Of a stretch of 55,032 nt of DNA, positions 1 to 9,721 are shown piece by piece (within the stretch, counting starts at the first letter, position 1; each line of letters opens with the position of its first letter). A program made the translations under genes and the position numbers. The DNA is taken from assembly GCA_900642245.1 (NCBI GenBank), contig CAAAJI010000073.1:109122-164153 (forward strand). The letters run 5' to 3'. The notes beneath the pieces are model-generated. The model was not told where the DNA came from and made no database searches. It saw nothing but the letters and a program-made list of their open reading frames with translations. Source of the stretch: Fragilaria radians (Eukaryota > Bacillariophyta > Fragilariophyceae > Fragilariales > Fragilariaceae).

Positions 1-1136
1 TCCCCTCATATTGCACTTCTTTGGAGCAATAAAGATAAAGTCCGTTGGTAGAAGGTGCATATGGTATTAGCAATATCTTAAACCATTTAAGATTTCTTGG
101 TTTGTTCAAAAGCCCCATATAGTTCAATACAATTTGTTTTATCAGAACACAGGAAGCCTTTCTCTGCCTTAGGGTAATAAATCGCAAGATATCAAAGAAT
201 TGATCCTCTGCATAGCCAATTAAGGCACATTGTAGGGCATCCAATTCTCCGTGGTAGTCACAAGCACACCCTTGGTGTAGAAACTAACTCCTTTCTGTAT
301 GTGATTTTGCAGAAAGAAGCTTTTGGCTCATTTGGCTAGTCTCATGTCAAGTGAGATCAATTTTGAATGAATTTCAATCATTAAATATGCTTTTAAAATA
401 CAGAAATTTAATGGAAAAGAGGTATTTCTGTAATGCAAGTAATTCAGTAAGGCTCTTCAGCGTTGTATGGATGCATTTGATCAGTTGCTGGGTACATATC
501 TTTCTTCACATGAATTGTTGTAAAGCTGCTCTCCAGCTGACCGTTGAAAAGTGGCATTGTTGGGCATGGTAAGCCCCATATCAGCGCTCAAATTTCTTTC
601 TTTATTTTTCGTTTAATTTCAAGTTCCAACTTTACACTCCAGAACTTTGAGTCGCTTTTGTCAGTAAAAATTGCACTAACAAATCTGTTGTCTCTCTTCC
701 CTTTATAGAAAATTAAAATCGTATCATACTGGTGAGCTCATCTTCAATGGAGGGCCACATCCTAGATTTTCAACACTTGCATAATCTACCAAGCATATAT
801 CAAAAGAAAACATTAATCTTGGCTTTATATTTGCTAATTCTTTTCTGCTTCTCAATAAAGACAATTTTGACTTTGCCCGAAAGCTAAGTGACTATTCAGT
901 CTCATCCCTTGATTCTCCTGGGAAAAGTACGGTTTTGATTAGAACTCTATCGTGAAACTTTAACCGTCAGGGCCAATCAGAATGCTAAGCACTATTTTTC
1001 TATACTGTTTGTCGCGTTAACGTTACCTATGTAACAAAGACAAATTTAACCCGGATCGTATATCTAGTGCTAGTCATAGAGCTGACACGTTCCTTAGCGT
1101 GTCTCTAACTCGTTAAGTCATTTCTATCTACCTTGC
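1..1136. other. Unassigned left-edge sequence
   Basis: AT-rich sequence with frequent stops in all frames. The longest open stretch (351-572, plus) is short, hydrophobic and resembles nothing I recognise. The minus strand of 1-300 has broken coding-like stretches but no identifiable motif. No RNA gene or promoter is apparent. Confidence 0.5.
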
Positions 1137-1869
1137 ATGATCTCTGTTCAGAAGGTAAAGTCTTTTTTTTCGCGGATCCAAGAAATTGATTCCCAATGGA
1201 ACTCGAGGTCATATGTCGTAAATAAGGTTCTCATTTTCATAAGTAAGTATAATACGTTTGTTCCTTGATATGGCACACTAAATGTAACACTGCGATGTTG
1301 ACGTAGATCTATGTGGGCCATCTAGTGGAAGGTGAGCTTTCCACGTCTTCACGAGCGCTAAAGAATTTGATTGAACGTTGTCTGAAGATGGATGTGCATG
1401 ACGACAAGAACGTTAAGGAAATGGCTTATTCCATCAATGTTTTGGAAGATAAAACGAAACTTGTATTAACGGACTTGACTTCAGGTGAGTTTACTGATAT
1501 CTGAAGTAGTACTCTATGTCTTGATGAAGGGCAACATTTCCTGTCAAAGTAAATTGCGTTTATCCCCTCCAATCGTAGAAGAAGAAATATTTATGAGCGT
1601 AATAATGGGAAAGAAATGATTTATTCTTTTGCTCGCAGAATTGCTCGCCATTTCAAAAAATTAACTAACTTTCTTTCCCTTCAACATTGCCTGCAGACCA
1701 ACCTAAGTCCTGCTTCTTGACCAGGCATCTCCTTCCTTTTCAAAGTATTATCACACCCCCAAGTTCCTCAACAAAAGCCCAGAAGGATGAAGTGGAGCAG
1801 CAGCAGGACAAAAAAATGATCAATATAATGAATCGATTTCAAGCGGTTTCTCTGGGAGTCATAGCATAG
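1137..1869 (+). CDS. Possible small three-exon gene, unknown function
   Basis: Predicted from splice signals. Exon 1 is 1137-1154 from an ATG, followed by a GTAAAG donor. Exon 2 is 1307-1484, after a TAG acceptor and before a GTGAGT donor. Exon 3 is 1697-1869, after a CTGCAG acceptor, ending at a TAG stop. The joined length is 369 nt, divisible by three, giving 122 aa with a charged central part (exon 2) and a glutamine/lysine-rich tail (DEVEQQQDKK). No domain is recognised. The introns (152 and 212 bp) are longer than others in the window, which weakens the model. It lies 38 bp upstream of the HSF-type gene in the same direction, so exon 2 or 3 could instead belong to a longer transcript of that gene. 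The tiny first exon is the least certain part. Confidence 0.3.
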
Positions 1870-1907
1870 TCAACACTATCAACGCGATTAACCTCACTAG
1901 TCGCTTA

Positions 1908-2627
1908 ATGAAGTCTTGGTCACAAGAATTGGAGGGCTTGGCTACAACCAAAATGATATATGATCTCGACTCTTCACAGTCGCTTGGCGTCAACGACTTG
2001 ATGACCACTTCAAATCCATCTCATCTCCGTTTGGCCTGGCCTCGTCACCACAGCATATTCCTTCAACATTCGCATGCAAACCGTGCAAGCCCAAGAGCCA
2101 TGCCTTTATCCCGACAACAAGCCTTTCCAATTGAATTAGAACTGTCTCTTCCTTCCATAAATATACTGACGAGACGAGTCATTGAAAGACAAAAGTCACT
2201 ATGTAATTTTTTCACATTGCGCCACTCACCTGCTTTGTCTAACGCAAAACAACCAGCTAGAGACAATAACCATCGCAAAGACGGCATACTCTCTGGGGCT
2301 TTCCCAGCGAAACTACATCGGTTACTTCTAGATCTTGATCAGGATCGAATAGGAGTAAATACTGCCCATTTCGTTCCAAACGGAACAGCCTTTGTAATTG
2401 TTGACTCACTTCGCTTTGAAGCTGAAGTGATGAAGGAATACTTTCCTCGGATGAGTAGCTATTCAAGCTTCCAAAGGCAACTTAATCTTTATGATTTTAG
2501 TCGAATTCATTACAGTTCAAGCGATAAAACGTATTATCACCCTTCCTTTTTGCGCGACTTTCCATCATTGTGCATCGGAATGAAGCGAAGGAAGGTAAAA
2601 CAGAATACCAGGAAAGGCAAGAGCTAG
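1908..2627 (+). CDS. HSF-type DNA-binding domain protein (239 aa)
   Basis: A putative nuclear transcription factor of the heat shock factor family, which is greatly expanded in diatoms. The winged-helix DNA-binding domain occupies about residues 129-232. It has a first helix around FPAKLHRLLLDL, a strand NGTAFVIVD, and the diagnostic recognition-helix core SSFQRQLNLYDFSRI at 186-200, where most HSFs read SSFVRQLNxYGF. The domain is followed only by a basic tail (KRRKVKQNTRKGK) that looks like a nuclear localisation signal. There is no hydrophobic heptad oligomerisation region or activation domain. About 125 low-complexity residues precede the domain, and the true start could be downstream of the first ATG used here. 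The short C-terminus may mean a monomeric factor, a gene truncated by nearby transposon activity, or a missed 3' exon. The family call is secure; target genes are unknown. Confidence 0.8.
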   Translation: MKSWSQELEGLATTKMIYDLDSSQSLGVNDLMTTSNPSHLRLAWPRHHSIFLQHSHANRASPRAMPLSRQQAFPIELELSLPSINILTRRVIERQKSLCNFFTLRHSPALSNAKQPARDNNHRKDGILSGAFPAKLHRLLLDLDQDRIGVNTAHFVPNGTAFVIVDSLRFEAEVMKEYFPRMSSYSSFQRQLNLYDFSRIHYSSSDKTYYHPSFLRDFPSLCIGMKRRKVKQNTRKGKS

Positions 2628-4699
2628 AAGTGTCCGGTACGATAATTATTTGAGGGTTTTGTGAGCGACGCAAATTAGTAGGGGTAAACCATGAAGTCCG
2701 TTCATTCACACTATTTTGAATTAAAATGTGTACATCTCAAGAAAGCATTGCGTATGCATAATGACATTTAAGTTATTGTTTGATCTACAATGAGAGTGCA
2801 CATTAGTCTGTATTAACCTAGTATTTATCAAAAGTAAAGTTCATATCGTCAAGAGCTAACTGAGTTGGATATCAAGATGGGTGCAATAAAATGAATTAAA
2901 TCTGCAAATCACAGAAACCCAAAAGTATGGATGAAGTTAAAGAAGGACAAAAAAGAGGACAATTATAAAAAACCAAGACATTGGAAAAATCAGAAACAGA
3001 GATAATTAATTCATAAAATTGAAGTAAACAAAGGTAAGAGTAAAGGCTTGATACTGGACATGCATCTCCAAATTATTGCCATAACGTGGCCAGAAACTTC
3101 TCACTCCAAGTGAACCATTCATCCTTCTTTCCAGCGACGTTTGTAATGCTTATATTACTGAAGTGACTTTTTCCAAATATCTCAATCTTAAATACAATGA
3201 ATCAATGACAGCTGATTCTACAAGAAGTGGATAAATACAACCTTTTGTTTATTTGACTGGAAGGCACCAGTATTTCCATATTCAACATAAATTCTAATGT
3301 TATCTTGCAGTCCAACATCATATAGCATCGTACGTATTCTACAATACAGTGCTGAAGCTTCGTTTCCACTTCCCTATTTCTCTCGCATTTTACATACATC
3401 CCAAGTTTCCTTCTATATAATATAAATGAAAATCACATTCAAGTAGCACATGAAAAAGACGATGCTGGGGAACAAGTGCACAACAAAGGACTCAATCCAG
3501 AAGTGAAAAGGCACGTTAGCTATCAAGAACATGCCTTTTGAGTATCCACAAATTCAAAGATTCCATCAATCGAATAGATTTTATAACCTCACACACATTT
3601 ACCTTAAATGGCACAGTGTTCTTAGGAATAGCGCGGCAATTCGGGCAATTTAAATGAAAAAGCACAACTCAAATCCAGAAGCAAGGTATGGATTGAAAAC
3701 AGCCTTTTATTAAGCATTGAAACCAGCTATTTTAGCTTTGCTCATGCTAAATGACACTTTTCCTCTGCTTTTTTAACATTGACTGATACAACCAACTCTG
3801 ACTACGCTAACTCATGTCAATCGAAGATCTTTAGCATCTTCTTTGATTCTTCAGCCCTGTTATTCAACTTTTTTACCTATCTTGGGAATCAAAGCTTTCA
3901 CAATGATAAACCCGTTATTCTTGAATACTTTAGGTACGTAATGCTCACACTAAATTGACCCTGTATCCTGTCTACCTGTATTCCTTAAACCTCTAATTTG
4001 CACTCATTATGAAATCTCAGAGTTAACCAAAAGAGTCGTGACCAAGCCTTGGTGAAATGAAAAGATAAAAGGCTTTTATCTCGAACCTTTGCTTGAATGT
4101 GTTGCATAGTATGCTTTGTATAAAATTAAGTTTCACTAATTTGCATGATTTTGGCTTTATCAAGATCCGGGTTATTTCCGCTTGTAGCAATGCTGATCTC
4201 GCTCAATCATTCTTTAACATACTGTCTCATTAATCATCTCCTGTCATCCCAGTTAACTGTTAGATTCAATTATATTGGATGACTTTTGGGGAATCCCTAT
4301 GAAGGCAATTAAATGATGGAATAATCATGATGGTGAGGTCCGAACTCATACATCATAGAACATACTTTTGGAAATGCTTTTCTGACAAGCAGGACTAAAG
4401 GCTTGATACTAGAAGTATCTTTAGCAATAATAATTAGTAGTGACATTTTGTAAGAAGCATATTTTGCTTAACAAAGTATTTAAAGGGATACATATAACCA
4501 TTAATAAAATGACTAGTATTCCGGATCAATTTTTGAGGCACGACAACAGCTCAAGGAAGTCCTCCGGTTATAGGAAAATTCGTAACTAAATGCAGTTTTT
4601 CTTTTTCATTTTTCGGAAAAGGGCTGCGTGGCAAAAATTGTCATTAATGAATCTCAATGTATAATTGGCTGGCACTTGTATGTTGTTAATGATATTGTG
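2628..4699. other. Gene-poor AT-rich spacer
   Basis: About 2 kb with no convincing open reading frame on either strand. The longest, 3202-3399 on the minus strand, has no recognisable motif. Because it directly adjoins a decayed gypsy fragment it may contain further unrecognisable retroelement sequence, but I see no clear LTR pair or coding trace. Confidence 0.5.
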
Positions 4700-5803
4700 T
4701 TACGGTCCGACTTGTTTTGGACTTATTTTCCTTTGAAGTATTCTCCTATCAAGTAATACTTGATCCTTCACTTTGAATTTGTGCTTGATTCTTCTAGAAT
4801 TTTCTTTGTGTATTGGCATCTGAGGCCTCTTGTTTGCGTTTTCTGATTTCCCAATACTCAGTGGAAAAGGATAAATCAAAGTGCTGGCGAAGCACCTAAT
4901 ACACTGTGTACTGTTGAGCAAATAGTCCAGGCGCAATTAGTTATTTCTTGTGACCATGGAAGTTGATAAACAAATCATTGTCCTCTAATTTATGAGGACA
5001 AAGCATATTCTCTAAAGTTTCGTGAACACTTTCTACAGAGTTTGATTCCTGTTTTTTAACCGTTGTTGTAACTGATTTTACACCCTCATGAAAGTAAGAG
5101 TTCTTGAAATTCTGTACCAGGAATTAATTTACGTCCAACATCTTGGCTGAGTCCTGCCCATGAACGCATTGTTATTTCTGTTTGTACCTGGATGCTGCAA
5201 CGCAGTTTGTTACCAACTTAAGATTGGTTTCCTAAGCGTTTTAGGAATGTACATCTTCTTGTTAGAGAGAATGACTTTGTGTCCATCAGCAGTCTTAGAG
5301 AAGTAATCCAGATGACGTGTTTTATAATGCATCAGTGTTTAATTCTTTCACCAATTTTCAGCTCTAATCTGAGTACTCAATGGATAGTCTAAATCTTGTA
5401 GACTCTTATCATCTTTGTTTTCATAAATCTCATCTAATTGCTTGGAGCCAACAGTTGTTGATGACATGACTGTATCTAATCTACTTAGAGTTTAGACACT
5501 GCAGTCAGTCTAGTTAAGCTTTCATGGTCCATATAAATCTGTATACCATCACCAAGGAGTATAGTTTGAAATAGTGTTTTCGAGTTTCAACTATTGAGAT
5601 CATGTCTCTTTCTCTTACTGTATAATTACATTGTGTCTCAGTGAGCTTACTATGTATGGAATGCTATTGGATTTCCCTTGTGACTAATGACTGATCCTAG
5701 TTGATAATCTGAGGCATCAGTAAGTATGTCAAATACTTTTTTATAGTCAGTGAATCTAAGGAAGGCATTTTGTGTCATGGCCTTCCTTGCCTTTTGTGGT
5801 ATT
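4700..5803 (-). mobile_element. Decayed Ty3/gypsy retrotransposon pol fragment
   Basis: Read on the minus strand from about 5803 downward, stop-ridden frames recall the end of reverse transcriptase and the RNase H domain in the right order: FDILTDASDYQLGSVIS, a trace of GNPIAF, a degenerate ILLGDGIQIYMDHESLT, then the HYKTRHLDYFSKTADGHKV spacer. An integrase zinc-binding trace (YHTNLQHPGT-like) follows. The piece ends with a 78-codon open stretch (4700-4936) containing HKFKVKDQVLLDRR and KISPKQVGP, the integrase C-terminal pattern of gypsy elements. Numerous stops and frameshifts show that it is dead. The 5' part (protease and most of RT) is missing; the copia LTR fragment starts about 50 bp further on, so the two insertions may have interrupted each other. 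No gypsy LTRs were found. Confidence 0.75.
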
Positions 5804-5855
5804 CATATTTTTTCATTTTTCTTATTTTTTTATTCATATAATTTTATATCGCTAC

Positions 5856-5971
5856 TCTATCTTTCCTTTATTTTAGCTGTTCCTATTTTAAAGGAAATAG
5901 AAATCTGCTTAGTTCTACTCTGTAGATCAGATTCAATGCAGGGTCCTACCATAGATCCAGCTAGAATCCCA
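5856..5971 (+). repeat. 5' LTR remnant of the copia element
   Basis: Matches 9386-9501 over most of its length, with scattered substitutions and a few small indels; both copies end in CTAGAATCCCA. Upstream of about 5830 the match fades into T-rich DNA, suggesting a truncated left end. No target-site duplication could be recognised. Confidence 0.7.
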
Positions 5972-6052
5972 GACGCTTCCTCTGGGTAAAATTATGCATA
6001 TTATACATTGTGCTTTCAACACAACATGATTGACATTATTTATTGCACTTAA

Positions 6053-7290
6053 TTGAACAGTCAATCTTCTGGAGAGAATCAACCATACAATTTGAACAAT
6101 GACAGTTGCTGCAAACATTCAATCCCTAGCCAATGCAATTCAGACATGTACAACAAGGCATACAGCAGAGCCAACCACAATGTGAAGTCATTTTCTCTGC
6201 TATCCCAGGTCGGTCCAATCGTGACCAGCCAATTGCGTATACATCCCGTAGTGGATTTTTCAAATGAAACAAGCCACCACCACCCTTCCAATTTAATTTG
6301 ATGTGGAATCAAGTCAGATTCACCAATTCATAGAGGATTTACGTGACAGAGCTGTTGCTCCAGGTTAGTTAGCTGGCCAAGGCAATATCATTGACTTACC
6401 TGACTTAAGTGGAGCTAGCAGAAACCTTAAGCAATATGAACAGCTTAGTAGACAGAATGTTCAAGAACATGTGGCAGATTATCTAGGTCAAATAAGTCGC
6501 GACGCTCCCAAAATGCCCAACAAATGTATTCCTGCATCATGGTACCACTGACTTAGTCTGGAAAGAATAAGATTATCTCATTAGCAAAACAGTACAGTGT
6601 CAACGATAAGTGTTTTGGGCCAGATCTTTTCAAACTAGTGATGAACAAAGCAATAATCGACACAAGAGCAACATCAACAACATTGCTCGGTAATTTGATG
6701 AACCTAGATGACTATATGCCAACATGTAATAGTAATATTGAACTTTTTAACCAACATGCCAAGATCAATTATGAGGGTTTGAAGGCCGGTGGAGAAACTG
6801 TTCCCAGTTTCATTGTTTACGTTTTCACAGGGTACAAGGCAGCTGCTGATGACAATTTCAGAAAGTATATTCAGAGCCAGAGAGATTCTTATGATCGAAG
6901 TGACAGTATGCACACACTCATGACAAGGGCATTTATCAAGTTTAAAACCATGCTTGAAGACAATGAATGGTGTGCTATCTGACCACAAGAGGAAAAAATT
7001 ATTGCCCTCTATGTACAACTGAAGCAGTTCAAGGATTCAAATCTAATGCTTTCTAAAGGAGCTGATGCAAAATCCTTTCACAATTTTCCCTCCATTGATA
7101 AAGACCGTGGTAAGAAGAATACTGGAAAGGCTAGCAAAAGGGCAAGCATAAGGATGATACGGCATGGAAGAAAGTGCCAACAAATGCTGGCAGCCCTGAA
7201 ACGAAAAGCATAAATTGTAAAACCTATCATTGGTGCAAGTACCTTAATGAATGGGTAGAGCATGAACCAGAAGGAAATGGACCCATCTTT
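6053..7290 (+). pseudogene. Copia gag remnant with zinc-knuckle-like motif
   Basis: The clearest open part is 6638-6982 (about 114 codons), whose pattern NYEGLKAGGETVPSFIVYVF, then a tyrosine-rich YIQSQRDSYD and a C-terminal FKTMLEDNEW, matches the gag of diatom copia elements. After a stop the frame continues with PQEEKIIALYVQLKQ, the typical following helix. Further on, a YHWCKYLNEWVEHEPEG stretch (about 7216-7272) recalls the WCxxHxxWxxHxPxxC knuckle of CoDi elements but has lost cysteine or histidine positions. Stops and frameshifts make it non-functional. Confidence 0.7.
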
Positions 7291-7379
7291 TGTTGTCTAC
7301 GCCAAAAGATGGAGAAAGAAAGTCCAAATCAATATCAAACGCAAAAATCAATTCTTAGAGCAATCTACCTTTTACAAAT

Positions 7380-8848
7380 GCTCTTGTTGCCATTTTGGAT
7401 GATGTCAGCAAAAGTGCTAGCTCTGAGTGAGTAGGTGCTGCGGCCCTGGGATTCATGAAGCAAGTTTGTTCCTTCCTGATCTATATTTCATGTATCCCTA
7501 TCATTTAGAAATGGCTCAAGTGTGTGATTATAACATTTTGTTGCTCGGCAAAATCCATTCTCAAGATAGAATTCAACACAAATTCATTCCTTTCCAATCT
7601 ACTCAATATAAGATATCCCAATATCTTGCGTAGTTATTTACAAGCTCTTGTTGCCAAGAACCATGCTGGAACTGATACCAGTAAATACCAAATCTCTCAA
7701 TTTGATTCGGACTCAGTATTGATAATTGTGCCTCACGCTGTATGACAAATCTAATCAATCATTCCATAATGCCACCGGAGCACGGTTCAAGAGATCAACA
7801 AGGATAAACCCTATGAAGTGAAAGGAGAAGGCACAATCTCCAGCATTGACTTCAATCTGCTAATGACAACTTCCTAAAGAAGTATTGCACAATGTGAACC
7901 ACTACTGAAAAGGAAATCTTCTTTATAAGGAAACAGCTACAATACATAGAACAATCAAGTTGGACCCTGCTACCAACACTGCATGCAAGCAAAATAAGCT
8001 TGTGAAGCTTTTGCCCTCTCCCATAGTATTGCAATCAGACATTATCATTGTGATAACGGTTGCTTTACAGACAATGATTTTGTTCAAGCCATAGCACACT
8101 CCAAGCAAACCATCAGCTGCTCAGGTGTGAATACCCCATTTCCAGAACAACATTGCTGAAAGAGGATTAGAGACTTACAGGAAAGTGCACGTAAACAGTT
8201 TTTGTACGCAAAGGCGTGGTGGCCATCAACTATTGAGCTTAATCTATGGCCATACGCACTTCGAAATGCTAATCATTTTATCTCCACTTGGCCTGATAAG
8301 AAGGATGGATCCTGTCCTCATGAGCGCTTTACTGGCTCTACCGTTAGCCCTTGCATCACGTCCAATCACAACTTTGGATGTCCAGTATATGCACTCCAAA
8401 ATGGCCTTCAACCAACGGAAAATTGCCAAAGTGGAATCCACGAGCAAGAACTGGTAAACTAAGACATATCACCTGCTGCAACTAGTAAAACATTCAAGAG
8501 TCCCCTCAGATTCCCAATTTAAACCATCCAAACATCAGTCAGTACAGTCGTCCGCGTCGTGTCACTACCCGCATGCAGGAGAATCAAGAGCAACATGACA
8601 ACAAGCGTGTGGCATATTCAGCATACTATGAGGTGTTGCATGAAGAACATTATCAAATACAGCAGGACATGAGTGATCCAATAGCATTCCTTGCCCGTAC
8701 TAATGCTGATATAATGTACATTGACCAAGCTATGAAACAAACTGAGAACAAATTTGTCAAAATAGATAACCATATTGATTGCAACCATTGGAAATTGATT
8801 CTGACATACCTTGAGTTAAGTTCATTAAGATACTACCTAACACTATAG
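7380..8848 (+). pseudogene. Copia pol remnant: protease, integrase, start of RT linker
   Basis: Three traces lie in the expected order. A protease-like stretch with FDSDSVLIIV lies at about 7700-7735. The integrase C-terminal half lies at about 8120-8460: GVNTPFPEQH, RIRDLQESARKQFLYAKAWW across a frameshift, LWPYALRNANHF, then KDGSCPHERFTGSTVSP and FGCPVYALQNGLQ. A linker reading frame at 8573-8848 contains DPIAFLARTNADIMY and NHWKLI, which in intact elements leads straight into reverse transcriptase. Here it runs into unrelated residues and a stop, locating the RT deletion. Order and motifs assign it to Ty1/copia rather than gypsy. Confidence 0.7.
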
Positions 8849-9385
8849 GTTGTAAGCAATACAGTCTTATAATACTGTAATAACTTTCTAAGGCTAAGAG
8901 ATGTGTGTGTCTACCAATACTGGAGACCTCCTAAGTTTTCTTTAGTACATAGAAAATAATAGTAGAATTAATATTCTTGTATTTACTCACCTAAACTAGA
9001 CTAGGTCACATAGGTAACCGTTCTTTCTTTACCTTCCACAAATTCAATTAAGACATAGTCTTATATGAATTTAGTGATGCTTAATATTGCTTATAAATGA
9101 AGAAGATCATTTAACATCTTTTCACGACCGTCATCTCAAAACGGTAGGAATAACTATTACAGATTCCTAAATAACAAACAGGAATCTATCAAGATTCACA
9201 ATTGATTAATCGAAGTCATGAATCTAAGATCACAAAGTCTAAATGTTAAGTGTTGAATCTAACACGTAAGCTAAAGAGACTACGTGGTCAAGGAAACATG
9301 TTGCAATTGATTCACAAGAGATCTAGGATAAAAGTAACTTTTTAGATCATAATTACAATTTGTATAAATTCTTAGAGTATTACCC

Positions 9386-9501
9386 TATCTTTCCTTTATT
9401 TTGGCCTGCTCCTATCTTAAAGGAACTAGTATCTGCTTAGCTCAATTGCTCTGTAGATCAGATTCAGTGAGGATCCTAACGCAGATCCAGCTAGAATCCC
9501 A
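9386..9501 (+). repeat. 3' LTR remnant of the copia element
   Basis: Direct repeat of 5856-5971. It ends in CCAGCTAGAATCCCA, after which the sequences flanking the two copies differ. About 220 bp separate it from the stop codon of the PPIP5K gene. Confidence 0.7.
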
Positions 9502-9721
9502 AAACAGACTTTTGTGAGAAAAGCACTCTGGCACGTTTAGCATTGGGTGACGCTCTATGTCCCCTGACTACACATCATATGGTCATTAAGGAAGATCTAT
9601 ATCTACATTATCGTCACCTTCACCTTTATATGAGTTAAGCTTCTTTATTCGCTCAGTTTTTGCAATCCGCGTTCACTCCTGCCATCCAAATGAAAATTCG
9701 AATAAGAGTTCTTAACGTAAC

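Larger units (their letters stand above)
5856..9501 (+). mobile_element. Decayed Ty1/copia (CoDi-like) LTR retrotransposon, RT and RNase H deleted
   Basis: Two direct repeats (about 5856-5971 and 9386-9501) share the same ends, from a CTATCTTTCCTTTATTTT block to CCAGCTAGAATCCCA, and bracket copia-type coding traces on the plus strand. In order these are gag, a zinc-knuckle-like motif, a protease-like stretch, the integrase core and the integrase-RT linker. Coding similarity stops near 8800, and about 0.6 kb of non-coding sequence leads to the 3' LTR, so reverse transcriptase and RNase H have been deleted. The 5' LTR looks truncated because similarity does not extend clearly upstream of about 5830. 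Many stops and frameshifts interrupt the frames. The element is non-autonomous and old, since the LTR copies differ by several substitutions and small indels. Confidence 0.8.
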
